A stretch of DNA of 31,780 nucleotides. Origin: JAUPVN01 sp964423475. GTDB taxonomy: Bacteria > Patescibacteriota > Saccharimonadia > Saccharimonadales > CAIOMD01. This document shows positions 21,226-29,498 of this stretch, one piece after another. The stretch spans positions 1-31,780 of the forward strand of contig CAYRFD010000006.1 of assembly GCA_964423475.1 (NCBI GenBank), in the 5' to 3' direction. Position numbers and translations under genes: made by a program. The number at the start of each line of letters is the position of its first letter. Positions within the stretch are counted from its first letter, which is position 1. The notes under the pieces were generated by a model. It made no database searches. It saw only the letters and a program-made list of their open reading frames with translations, and was not told the DNA's origin.

Positions 21226-21951
21226 ATGTCTGGACATTCTAAATGGTCTACAATTAAACGCCAAAAAGGTCTTGCAGACGCTAAGCGTGGAGCTGTTTTT
21301 ACAAGATTAGGTAATTTAATAGCGGTTGCAGCAAAATCTGGTGGAGACCCAGATATGAACCCAAGCCTTGCTATGGCTATAGAAAAGGCTAAGGCGGCTA
21401 ATATGCCCATGAGCAATATTGAGCGAGCTATTGCTAGAGTTACAGATAAGAGCGCCGCCCAATTAAACGAGGTAATGTACGAGGGATACGGCCCTGGCGG
21501 TGTGGGAATTTTAGTAGAATGTGCTACAGATAATATTAACAGAACTTACCCAGAGGTTAAGAACGCTTTTAATAAAAAAGGTGGTAACATTGCAGAAAGT
21601 GGTGCAGTAGCCTTTTTGTTTAGTAAAAAAGGCAGTATTAGGGTAAAGGCCTCGGGTGATGATGCAATTTTAACAATTTTAGATGCAGGAGCTATAGATG
21701 CAGAAGAACAAGATGGCGAAATTGCGGTTTATACAGACCCAAAAGAGCTTGCTAAAGTAAAAGAATCAATTAAAAATGCCGGCTTAGATGTAACTGAGGC
21801 TGAATTAACGTTTGTGCCTAATAACACTATAGAGATTACAGATGCAGAAGTTGCCCGTAAAGTTATGAACTTAATGGATGCTCTTGATGAGCTAGACGAT
21901 GTAGTTGCAACTCATACTAATTTCGATATTGCAGACGGTGTAGATATTTAA
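21226..21951 (+). CDS. yebC: YebC/PmpR family protein
   Basis: YebC-family proteins are described both as DNA-binding regulators and, more recently, as factors that help ribosomes through difficult sequences. The 241-residue protein opens with the family signature MSGHSKWSTIKRQKG (residues 1-15) and keeps the NINRTYPEVKNAFNKKGG block (about 104-121). It leads the operon yebC-ruvC-ruvA-ruvB, an order seen in many bacteria, and ends one base before ruvC. It has one of the clearest Shine-Dalgarno sites in the window. Confidence 0.96.
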   Translation: MSGHSKWSTIKRQKGLADAKRGAVFTRLGNLIAVAAKSGGDPDMNPSLAMAIEKAKAANMPMSNIERAIARVTDKSAAQLNEVMYEGYGPGGVGILVECATDNINRTYPEVKNAFNKKGGNIAESGAVAFLFSKKGSIRVKASGDDAILTILDAGAIDAEEQDGEIAVYTDPKELAKVKESIKNAGLDVTEAELTFVPNNTIEITDAEVARKVMNLMDALDELDDVVATHTNFDIADGVDI

Positions 21952-21952
21952 T

Positions 21953-22444
21953 ATGACTGTTTTGGGCATAGACCCAGGTACGGGGATTGTTGGTTTTGGT
22001 GTAATATCTCAAATAAAGGGTAATTCTAAATTATTAGATGGTGGCGTAATTAGAACACCCGCACATCAGGCAGATGAACTACGTTTATTAACAATTTATA
22101 ATAGTATTAGTGAAATTATTGCCCAGCATAACCCAGATGTAATGGCTGTAGAAAAGTTATTTTTTGCACGAAATGTTACAACGGCTATGAGTGTAAGCCA
22201 GGCAAGGGGCGTAATTTTGCTTGCAGCAACAATTAAAGGCGTGCCAATAGCAGAATATACGCCCTTGCAAATTAAACAAGCATTAACTGGTTATGGTAGG
22301 GCAGATAAAAATCAGATACAAGAAATGGTTAAAATTATGTTACATTTAACCCAAATACCCAAGCCAGATGACTGCGCGGACGCTTTGGCTGCTGCTTTAA
22401 CTCATGTGCAGACACTACACATACCCCCTAAAGTGTTACAATAG
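21953..22444 (+). CDS. ruvC: Holliday junction endonuclease RuvC
   Basis: RuvC cuts Holliday junctions symmetrically while held on RuvAB. The 163-residue protein has the RNase H-like fold with the catalytic acids in place: D7 in LGIDPGT, E67 in MAVEKLFF and the C-terminal acidic pair in KPDDCADALAAAL. The length is normal. It begins one base after yebC and ends 5 bp before ruvA. Confidence 0.96.
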   Translation: MTVLGIDPGTGIVGFGVISQIKGNSKLLDGGVIRTPAHQADELRLLTIYNSISEIIAQHNPDVMAVEKLFFARNVTTAMSVSQARGVILLAATIKGVPIAEYTPLQIKQALTGYGRADKNQIQEMVKIMLHLTQIPKPDDCADALAAALTHVQTLHIPPKVLQ

Positions 22445-22449
22445 ATAAC

Positions 22450-23034
22450 ATGATTGCAACGCTTAAGGGTAACGTAAGTGAACTATCTACCAACTTGGTT
22501 GTTATAGATGTAAACGGTGTTGGATATGGTGTTTTAGTAACAACAGAAGACCACGGTAGTTTAAGTATTGGCAAAGAATATAAGCTGTATATTTATGAGC
22601 ACATACGCGAGCAATCCTATGATTTATTTGGTTTTTCTACTATAGATACAAAAAAATTGTTCGAGCAACTACTTAGCGTAAATGGTGTGGGCCCAAAAAT
22701 GGCATTAAATATTTTAAGCATTGGTAGTACAAATGCTGTTAGGGTAGCTATTGCTTCTGGCGATGCTAAATACATTACTGGAGCTAACGGGGTTGGCAAG
22801 CGCGTAGCCGAACGTGTAATTATTGAGCTAAAAGATAAAGTTGGCTTAGCTAGCATAGATTTAGAATCTACAGGTTTATTACAGGGTGAGACTTATGCAA
22901 TGCAAGACGAAGCCGTACAGGCTCTTGTGGCACTTGGTTATGATGCCGTAGATGCCTCTAAGGCTTTAAATGGTATTGATACCACTTTGCCAATAGAAGC
23001 CCGTATAAAGGCCGCATTAAAGGCAAGGCGATGA
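22450..23034 (+). CDS. ruvA: Holliday junction branch migration protein RuvA
   Basis: RuvA binds the four-way junction as a tetramer and loads RuvB. The 194-residue protein shows the N-terminal OB fold (MIATLKGNVSEL), the paired helix-hairpin-helix motifs (LLSVNGVGPKMAL and ITGANGVGKRVAE, about residues 74-86 and 108-120) and the C-terminal three-helix domain that contacts RuvB (ALVALGYDAVDASKAL). It overlaps ruvB by ATGA. Confidence 0.96.
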   Translation: MIATLKGNVSELSTNLVVIDVNGVGYGVLVTTEDHGSLSIGKEYKLYIYEHIREQSYDLFGFSTIDTKKLFEQLLSVNGVGPKMALNILSIGSTNAVRVAIASGDAKYITGANGVGKRVAERVIIELKDKVGLASIDLESTGLLQGETYAMQDEAVQALVALGYDAVDASKALNGIDTTLPIEARIKAALKARR

Positions 23035-24062
23035 TTGATAGAATAATTACCACTACTACAGACGATGAAGATATTATAGAGCAAGAACTAGAGAATACGC
23101 TAAGACCTAAAGATTTTTCTAATTATATTGGCCAAGAACGTTTAAAAAAGAATTTACAGCTTGCAATTGCGGCAGCAAAAAAACGCGGGGAGCCACTTGA
23201 TCATATTTTACTTTATGGCCCACCAGGGCTTGGTAAAACTACCATGGCAAGTGTAATAGCAAACGAAATGGGTGCTCAAATTAGGGTTACAAGTGGCCCC
23301 GCAATAGAACGTGCTGGTGATTTAGCCAGTTTACTTACAAATTTGCAAGATGGTGACATTTTGTTTATAGACGAAATCCATAGGCTGCATAGAACAGTAG
23401 AAGAAGTGCTATATAGCGCTATGGAAGATTTTAAAATAGATATTATGCTTGGCAAGGGCCCAAGTGCACGCAGTTTACGTTTAGATGTACCAAAATTTAC
23501 TTTAATTGGTGCTACTACCAGAACGGGTGCTTTGGCGGCACCATTAAGAGATAGATTTGGGATGATGCATAGATTAGAGTTTTATAACCCAGATGAAATC
23601 TCTCAAATAATTGTAAGAGCAGCCTCAATATTAGAGTCTGAGCTTGAGCCAGATGCCGCTACGATACTTGCAACTAGGGCTAGGTTAACACCACGTATTG
23701 CCAATAGGTTACTTAAACGAGTTAGAGATTACGCAGATGTACATGGAGACGGGGTGATTACTGTGGTAACTACAAATAGTGCATTACAATTATTAGAAAT
23801 TGATGAGCTTGGGCTAGACCCAGCCGATAGGCAACTATTAATTAGTATTATAGATAATTACGGTCAAAATCCTGTTGGTTTACAAACTCTTGCAGCATTA
23901 ACAGGAGACGAGGCTACAACTATAGAAGATTTTTACGAACCTTATTTATTACAGATAGGCTTGTTAGAACGCACTCCACGTGGCCGTAAGATTACTCGTA
24001 GAGCTTATACCCATTTAAAAAGACAAGCCCCCAAGCTTAATGATCAAACTGCAATTTTGTAA
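23031..24062 (+). CDS. ruvB: Holliday junction branch migration helicase RuvB
   Basis: RuvB is the AAA+ motor that drives branch migration. The 343-residue protein has Walker A GPPGLGKT (63-70), Walker B ILFIDEIHRL (about 109-118), the sensor GATTR and the arginine-finger region, followed by the winged-helix DNA-binding domain with the characteristic LLERTPRGR near the end. It starts inside the ruvA stop (ATGA). Complete, with no missing key residue. Confidence 0.97.
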   Translation: MIDRIITTTTDDEDIIEQELENTLRPKDFSNYIGQERLKKNLQLAIAAAKKRGEPLDHILLYGPPGLGKTTMASVIANEMGAQIRVTSGPAIERAGDLASLLTNLQDGDILFIDEIHRLHRTVEEVLYSAMEDFKIDIMLGKGPSARSLRLDVPKFTLIGATTRTGALAAPLRDRFGMMHRLEFYNPDEISQIIVRAASILESELEPDAATILATRARLTPRIANRLLKRVRDYADVHGDGVITVVTTNSALQLLEIDELGLDPADRQLLISIIDNYGQNPVGLQTLAALTGDEATTIEDFYEPYLLQIGLLERTPRGRKITRRAYTHLKRQAPKLNDQTAIL

Positions 24063-24076
24063 CTAGTAATGTAGCG

Positions 24077-24082
24077 TATAAT
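24077..24082 (+). promoter_or_regulatory. -10 box of likely leaderless PH-domain gene
   Basis: A consensus TATAAT ends 6 nt before the ATG at 24089; the intervening AAGGAT could alternatively act as a ribosome site for read-through mRNA from ruvB. Confidence 0.5.
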
Positions 24083-24088
24083 AAGGAT

Positions 24089-24694
24089 ATGCTGTTTAGA
24101 GATAGTTTTAGGGAATCATTATATTCTAAGTCTGTTGGTGAATTTGAGGCAGACGAAAAGGTGCTGTTTGTATTAAAACAACACCCATTTGGGATTATTC
24201 TTATTTATATTATTTCTATAACAGCATTTATAATTGCTTTATCTATGACAAGTTATTTGCTGCCATCTTTGTTTACGTCTGCTAGCGAGGTGTATGTGCT
24301 TTGGATTGTTATAGCGCTTGGGGCTGCTTTAATTTTATTTGTAGTTTTAATTTTATCTTCTTTTGTGTATAACCAATCTAGATTTACCTTAACAAACAAA
24401 AAAATTGTTCAAATAACTCAAAAAAGTATATATGAACGCAAAATATCTCATTTATCTTTAGCAAATATAGAAGATGTAACAAGTAATCAGCGTGGCATTT
24501 TAGCAAATATGTTTAATTTTGGCACAATAAAAGTTGAAACAGCCGGCGAGCAAGCTAACTTTATTTTTGTGCTTTGCCCTGATCCTCATAGGGTAGCAAG
24601 AATAATATTAGAATCAAAAGATAATTTTTGGAAAATGGGTGGGCGTAGTGGCGGTGCTGCCCAGCATAATGCTATGCCTAAAAAAGATACATAA
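24089..24694 (+). CDS. Membrane protein with bacterial PH-like domain
   Basis: The 201-residue protein has two membrane segments (about residues 34-57 and 68-94), then a domain of the bacterial PH type (about 95-175): NQSRFTLTNKKIVQIT followed by ISHLSLANIEDVTSNQRGILANMFNFGTIKVET is the typical YdbS/bPH2 pattern. Such proteins are membrane-bound with the PH fold in the cytoplasm; their ligand is generally unknown. It converges with the pilus operon, with only 15 bp between the stops and no strong terminator visible. Confidence 0.85.
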   Translation: MLFRDSFRESLYSKSVGEFEADEKVLFVLKQHPFGIILIYIISITAFIIALSMTSYLLPSLFTSASEVYVLWIVIALGAALILFVVLILSSFVYNQSRFTLTNKKIVQITQKSIYERKISHLSLANIEDVTSNQRGILANMFNFGTIKVETAGEQANFIFVLCPDPHRVARIILESKDNFWKMGGRSGGAAQHNAMPKKDT

Positions 24695-24709
24695 ACTTAG
24701 CGGACTTAA

Positions 24710-25012
24710 TTATTGGCTCTGAAAAGGGTCGTATCTTCCTGGGGCAAAGATTGATTCTATGGATATATTATTTTCTTTTAAAGATTCTACTACTTTTATA
24801 GATTCTTTTTTGATAGTTATTAGCTTTACAGTATCTTCTGCTTGTGAGATTTGTTGATTATTTGGGTTAACATTCGCAAAATAAGAAATAAAAATAAATA
24901 ACATTGCTAATATTAAACTAGCCATAACAAGTAGTATTGTATTTTTATAACGACTTAAAAAGGTAGTTATTTTGTCTATTATTTCTATGGTTTGTAGTTT
25001 GATTTTTTCCAT
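24710..25012 (-). CDS. Small membrane protein of the pilus cluster (PilP-like position)
   Basis: The 100-residue protein has one membrane segment (about 26-47) and a short extracytoplasmic tail ending in APGRYDPFQSQ. The R-x-DPF motif near the end resembles the one seen in PilP-type and other secretion-system proteins. It starts 2 bp after pilO and is the last gene of pilM-N-O-x, the place PilP takes in Proteobacteria. It lacks a lipoprotein signal and the PilP beta-domain, so it is at most a reduced functional analogue in an organism without an outer membrane. Confidence 0.65.
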   Translation of the reverse strand: MEKIKLQTIEIIDKITTFLSRYKNTILLVMASLILAMLFIFISYFANVNPNNQQISQAEDTVKLITIKKESIKVVESLKENNISIESIFAPGRYDPFQSQ

Positions 25013-25014
25013 AA

Positions 25015-25605
25015 TTAAGCCTTTTTAATAAACAGGGTTATATTTAATTGTATTTCATTGCTTTCTGCATCATAAGAGATAGACGTAATCCTCATGTTTC
25101 TGGGGCTGGATTCTATAAGATCTAATAGTTTAAGTAAATTATCTGTGTTTACTGTTTCTGAGTTTGTATCTTCAACCGTTGCTACAATTGGTATCTCGTA
25201 AACACCGTTTAACCCCTTAACTGGTGTTGCCTGAGAAATGTCTGTTTTTACCTTTTGTTTTGAATTTGGATCTAGTGTTGAGTTAGGAAAAGATATTGTA
25301 GAAAGTGTTAACTGTGATTGGTTGGCAAAAGAATTTAGTTGGGCCACAATTAAATCTTGCTCTTTTTCTGTAGGAATAAAATCATTAATTTTTTGAGCTA
25401 AGTCTTGGTTATTTAAGTAAAGTTCTTTGTTAGAGCTATATATGCTTTCTGTTTTTTGGGCTTTTGCAATATTTAGTTTAGCTTCTATAATTTTTTGTGA
25501 TTCTTTTTTCATTATAGAAATACCAAAATACAAAATAGCGAAAAGTATTAAAACTAGTGATATAACCGATGCAACTATTAAGTAATGAGCTTTTTTTGTT
25601 GTCAT
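25015..25605 (-). CDS. pilO: Type IV pilus inner-membrane platform protein PilO-like
   Basis: PilO pairs with PilN to form the inner-membrane ring that links the cytoplasmic PilM to the growing pilus. The 196-residue protein has one N-terminal membrane helix (about 11-32), a coiled-coil stretch (about 33-70) and a ferredoxin-like C-terminal domain (GVYEIPIVATVE, LLKLLDLIESSPRNMRITSISY) typical of PilO. It overlaps pilN by 4 bp. Identified by architecture and position more than by sequence signatures. Confidence 0.8.
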   Translation of the reverse strand: MTTKKAHYLIVASVISLVLILFAILYFGISIMKKESQKIIEAKLNIAKAQKTESIYSSNKELYLNNQDLAQKINDFIPTEKEQDLIVAQLNSFANQSQLTLSTISFPNSTLDPNSKQKVKTDISQATPVKGLNGVYEIPIVATVEDTNSETVNTDNLLKLLDLIESSPRNMRITSISYDAESNEIQLNITLFIKKA

Positions 25606-26210
25606 TGTTTAGCCTCTTTAGTTTTTTCTAACAAGTTATTAAGCAAGTAGTAGTTAGAGTTTTTATTTAGTAATACAACTATGGTACCTACACATTCATT
25701 TTTTTCTGGCGAACAAGTTACTTTAAGTAAATCTGCTTTGCTAAATAAACTATTTTCTTTTGTTCCACTCTCTTGGATGTTTTTGTAAGCTACAGAAATA
25801 GTGTTTTGATCTGGTGATTTAATATTTAGAGTTAATATCTCGTTTGCTGTACTATATTCTAGTTTTTCTAGCTTAGTATTTGGTGGTAATGTTGCCCCTA
25901 TTGTTCTAATAATTTTAGAAAACAATAGTTGGTCTTTAAGTAATTTAATGGCAGTTTCTAGATTATTAGAAAAACCTTCGGCTTTTTTTTGATAAGATTC
26001 TAGGTTTTGGTCTGTAATTCTTTGTTCAGATACAGTTACTAATCTATTAAGATTATTGGCTTTTTGATTTATAAAAAAGATTCCAGAACCTATTGTTATA
26101 ATAATCATTAATATAAAAAATAATAATACTAGTAGCCAAGAAATAAGTTTTTTGTTCTTTCGTCTGTATTTTATATCAGACTTAATATTTGGGGGTACAA
26201 AATTAATCAT
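25602..26210 (-). CDS. pilN: Type IV pilus inner-membrane platform protein PilN-like
   Basis: The conserved PilN N-terminal PilM-binding motif is present as MINFVPPN, followed by one membrane helix (about 27-49), a coiled coil and an extracytoplasmic domain. I take the ATG at 26210 as start: it begins exactly with MINFVPP, overlaps the pilM stop (ATGATTAA) and has AAAGG upstream. An ATG six codons earlier (26228) is possible. The C-terminal domain has two Cys (CSPEKNEC) that may form a disulphide. It overlaps pilO by 4 bp. Confidence 0.8.
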   Translation of the reverse strand: MINFVPPNIKSDIKYRRKNKKLISWLLVLLFFILMIIITIGSGIFFINQKANNLNRLVTVSEQRITDQNLESYQKKAEGFSNNLETAIKLLKDQLLFSKIIRTIGATLPPNTKLEKLEYSTANEILTLNIKSPDQNTISVAYKNIQESGTKENSLFSKADLLKVTCSPEKNECVGTIVVLLNKNSNYYLLNNLLEKTKEAKQ

Positions 26211-27279
26211 CCCAAACCTTTTTTTCATCTAATAGTGCTAAGCCTGCAACAGTAATATACATAGACTGTTCAAGTATGCTGGGTGGCTGCAAATTATTAA
26301 ATACTAAATTTTTAACCCAAGGGTTAGACATTCTAACTGGCAGTCGCAATGTGTCTGTTAAATAATCGCTTAAACCTGGCAAGTTAGAACCACCGCCAAG
26401 TGTTATGATTTGCTCTACATGCTTATTGTTTTGTGATCTGTCTTCGTAGTATCTTATCATTTTTTTGATTTCTTTAGTTATAGAGTTAAGGGTAGGTTCT
26501 AGCGCTTGTTTAATTTCTGCTTGTTTTTTACTTACGTTTAGACCATATTTTGATTTTATGGTGTAGGCTACTTGTTCACTTATTTGCAAATTATGAGCCA
26601 GTATTTGAGTAAAAGTATCGCCACCACCAGAAACTGTACCGGTTACTACTAATCTTTTATCATAAATTGATATATCTACAGAAAGAGATCCAAAATCAAT
26701 TAAAATTGTTGGAGCTTCGTTCTCTTCATTAAAGCTGACAAGTCTTTCGGCCGCGGCAATAGTAGTCTCTAAAGAAACAAGCTCTATACCAAGTAAATTT
26801 GTAAGTTCTATATATGAATCTACAATTTTTTGCGGTACGGCGGATATTAATACTTCTTGATTATTTTTGCTGTTAGAAATTATAGTGTAGTCTATGTATA
26901 GTTCTTCTGAAGCTACTGGTATATATTGTTCGGCCTCTAACCTTACGGCTTGTGCAAGTTCTTTTTTATTTATTGTAGGTAAAGACAGAACTCTATTATA
27001 TGTATTTGCAACTGGTAAAGACATAGCAACTCGTCTTGTATTAATATTACCTATTAACGACTTTTCAAATATTTTATTTATAGCTTTTGCTACAACCTCT
27101 GGTTCTTTTATTACCCCTTTATTAAAAGCAGGTTTTTCATAGTGAGCTAACCCGTAACCTTGTACTATACGTTCTTTGACTTTATTTTTTTTTGATGCAA
27201 GCTGCATAACTTTAACGCTTGTGGTACCAATGTCAAGCCCAAAAAGTGGTTTGTCTTTGTAGAAAAATGAGTTATTCAT
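26203..27279 (-). CDS. pilM: Type IV pilus assembly ATPase-like protein PilM
   Basis: PilM is an actin/FtsA-like cytoplasmic protein that docks onto the PilN N-terminus. The 358-residue protein has the phosphate-1 motif FGLDIGTTSVKVMQL (about 12-26), the phosphate-2 ILIDFGSLSVDISIY and the adenosine motif ITLGGGSNLPGL. Its 3' end overlaps pilN. It has its own promoter candidate in the 45-bp gap after the minor pilin gene, so the platform genes can be expressed apart from the pilins. Confidence 0.92.
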   Translation of the reverse strand: MNNSFFYKDKPLFGLDIGTTSVKVMQLASKKNKVKERIVQGYGLAHYEKPAFNKGVIKEPEVVAKAINKIFEKSLIGNINTRRVAMSLPVANTYNRVLSLPTINKKELAQAVRLEAEQYIPVASEELYIDYTIISNSKNNQEVLISAVPQKIVDSYIELTNLLGIELVSLETTIAAAERLVSFNEENEAPTILIDFGSLSVDISIYDKRLVVTGTVSGGGDTFTQILAHNLQISEQVAYTIKSKYGLNVSKKQAEIKQALEPTLNSITKEIKKMIRYYEDRSQNNKHVEQIITLGGGSNLPGLSDYLTDTLRLPVRMSNPWVKNLVFNNLQPPSILEQSMYITVAGLALLDEKKVWDD

Positions 27280-27309
27280 TGTTTAATTTTACCCACATTA
27301 TTTAGCTTA

Positions 27310-27329
27310 ATTATAGCATAACAGTTATG
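27310..27329 (-). promoter_or_regulatory. pilM promoter with overlapping palindrome
   Basis: On the minus strand TG-C-TATAAT (-10 at 27310-27315) is an extended -10 about 30 nt before the pilM ATG. Directly upstream lies CATAAC-T-GTTATG (27317-27329), a perfect 6-bp inverted repeat that could be an operator. Confidence 0.6.
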
Positions 27330-28905
27330 GTGTTACTAAAATTTCTCGCCACTTTAATATATCGTATGTGCTGGTTATAGGAAAACTGGGTGGGGGTGCG
27401 TATAAAAGATTATAATCAAAATTGGTTTCGTTATACTGAAATCCATCGTCATAGCTTGACCCACTTGTCCAAAGCCACGTCCAAGACTGTCTTGTAGATA
27501 TAGATCCGTAATATAACAATTTTTTATTAGAATTACCGTTCCAGTTTGGTGTATCTTTACCAATGTAATCGGGTGGGAACCAAACATGTCCATCTTTTGC
27601 AATTAGAGCGCCGTTTATTTCAAAAGGATAGGCCGATTCGCTGTCGTTTGGCTTTGGCGGAGCATAAGGCGCTATTACTACATCTTGTTCGGCAATCATC
27701 CCTAGCGCATCAGACCCATCTTTTGTAGAGTATTTAATATCATCTGCAATAACAATAGATGTTTGTTCTGAGCTACTAGCAAGTCTACCAGAAGCTATTG
27801 TAACTCTGCCCTTAAAAGTTGGGTTAGATCGTACCCAAACGTTATCTTCTACAAAGATTACTCCATTACTGGGAATGGCAATATTAGAGGCTATGGATGT
27901 TCTAGAAAGTGCAGCTGTATATGAGCTTGTGTAGTTATTGCTATTAGAATAATTATAAGTCTCGTTAGTAACAGAAGATAAATTATAAGTATTATTGCTA
28001 TTAAGCTCTATTAAATACCCACGTCTTGCATTAAACGCAGTAGAATAACGTGGTATGTAAGAGCTGGTTCTAACGCCACTTGTATTTGTGCAGGCATTTG
28101 CCCCGTTTGCAATTGCAGAGTTTGTACTATTAACTAGAAGAGCATTTTTTTTAATTGTACATAGATCACTTGTTATTGCGTTAAAATCTATTGACGGTAC
28201 GGGATATCTCCACAAACCCTTAGGCCGTGTATTGCAGTTTACTGGCGTAGTTACTGTTGTACTGCACCATACGCCTGGTCTAGATGTTGATCCATTGCCA
28301 CCTAAATTACTAGGCGGTACATAGGTGGCGTTAGCGCTGGTAACGTCATCGGTATTTTGCCCATCCATTCTAACTCCCACATTTGAATGAACGGGGCCGT
28401 TAGCTGATTCGTTGTTTCCAAACCACAAGGCTACGTCTCCTGCTAAACTAAAACTAGCAAAAGAAGGAGCACCAATTTCTGCCTCTATTGTACGCTGGAT
28501 TTTTTCATCATTTGTTTTACCGATTGATCGAACAATCGCAACACTAGAGCCTTCTGATTTTGGTTTTATATATAATGTGTATGTCCCTACATTTTTGCTG
28601 TTATCGTCTTTATATTGATGCACGAAAGGCCCGTAAAATCCAGTAAATTCACCAGATGTATTTGGGGTGGCACTGGTATTACCATCTTTAAAGTCTGCAG
28701 AAGAATGGCTAAGATGCCATAGATAATAATTTACTCCTGCATCCGCAATGTTAAGAGCAAGTTGATTTTTGTTTACCGAAATAGATTCAGACAAGGTTAG
28801 TGTTATTACACTAAAGGTAGAAGTTAATATTATGCTAATTGTAGTTATAAAACCTAAAACCCACAATAAAACTTGCCCAGATTGTATTTTACGTTTTTTT
28901 ATCAT
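27325..28905 (-). CDS. Large PilX-like pilus-associated surface protein
   Basis: The 526-residue protein has an N-terminal hydrophobic helix (about 13-37) after a basic leader with SGQVLLWVLGF, then the PilX-like ADAGVNYYLWHL. The large remainder is Ser/Thr/Asn-rich and probably beta-helical (repeated VIFVEDNVWVR, GRVTIASGRL, IVIADDIKY, VVIAPYAPP, GALIAKDGHVWF), like polymer-forming or adhesin passenger domains. It lacks the Glu+5 of true pilins, as PilX-type proteins often do. It overlaps the preceding minor pilin gene by ATGA. It may sit at the pilus tip and contact host surfaces; that is inference. Confidence 0.7.
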   Translation of the reverse strand: MIKKRKIQSGQVLLWVLGFITTISIILTSTFSVITLTLSESISVNKNQLALNIADAGVNYYLWHLSHSSADFKDGNTSATPNTSGEFTGFYGPFVHQYKDDNSKNVGTYTLYIKPKSEGSSVAIVRSIGKTNDEKIQRTIEAEIGAPSFASFSLAGDVALWFGNNESANGPVHSNVGVRMDGQNTDDVTSANATYVPPSNLGGNGSTSRPGVWCSTTVTTPVNCNTRPKGLWRYPVPSIDFNAITSDLCTIKKNALLVNSTNSAIANGANACTNTSGVRTSSYIPRYSTAFNARRGYLIELNSNNTYNLSSVTNETYNYSNSNNYTSSYTAALSRTSIASNIAIPSNGVIFVEDNVWVRSNPTFKGRVTIASGRLASSSEQTSIVIADDIKYSTKDGSDALGMIAEQDVVIAPYAPPKPNDSESAYPFEINGALIAKDGHVWFPPDYIGKDTPNWNGNSNKKLLYYGSISTRQSWTWLWTSGSSYDDGFQYNETNFDYNLLYAPPPSFPITSTYDILKWREILVTP

Positions 28906-29498
28906 AAATTAGATTTTCTATTTCTTAAATTAACACTAGATATTGTAGACACGTAATCTGGGTTGCTTGATTCATATTTTTTTACAAATAATTGTAGTGT
29001 AATATTTTTTATAGCTTGTTTTTCTGTTACTGGGCTAAGAAGTTGATTTGATTCACCATCGTAATACATAAATGTATCCTTATTTGGAACTTTTTTAAAA
29101 CCGTCTATTACCGTAACGGTACGGGTTTGGTTAGTTATAAGACTGCCAATTGGATAATCGGCAGTCATTGGCGTTACCTCTGCCAGTAGTTTATCTTGGT
29201 TATCGTTTAGGTAGTATCTAATTTTTGATGTGTAAGTATCGTGGGGTGCAAAATAAGAATAAGCCGTAATAGTATCTGCTTCGGCTACTTCTATTTGATT
29301 AATGCCTCTTATAACTTTTGTTATGCGGGTTGAGCTTTCGGAGAGTTTGTTATGAGCAAGGCCCTCGGCTTGCAGACGCATAAAATCGTTTATAGAATTT
29401 GATGTAAATACATATAGGGTAGTTAGCATTATACTAGAAGCTATTAAAACTACAAGTAACTCTACAATTGTTATTCCAGATTGCTTACGGGACAACAT
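28902..29498 (-). CDS. Minor pilin-like protein, PilW-type position
   Basis: The 198-residue protein has a clear prepilin leader: KQSG-ITIVELLVVLIASS, cleavage after Gly8, and Glu at +5 of the mature protein (E13). It would be processed by a prepilin peptidase (PilD, not in this window). It sits between the large Ig-like minor pilin and the PilX-like protein, the order V-W-X of minor pilins elsewhere. It overlaps the upstream gene by 14 bp and the downstream gene by 4 bp, so the three are tightly coupled. Confidence 0.85.
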   Translation of the reverse strand: MLSRKQSGITIVELLVVLIASSIMLTTLYVFTSNSINDFMRLQAEGLAHNKLSESSTRITKVIRGINQIEVAEADTITAYSYFAPHDTYTSKIRYYLNDNQDKLLAEVTPMTADYPIGSLITNQTRTVTVIDGFKKVPNKDTFMYYDGESNQLLSPVTEKQAIKNITLQLFVKKYESSNPDYVSTISSVNLRNRKSNL

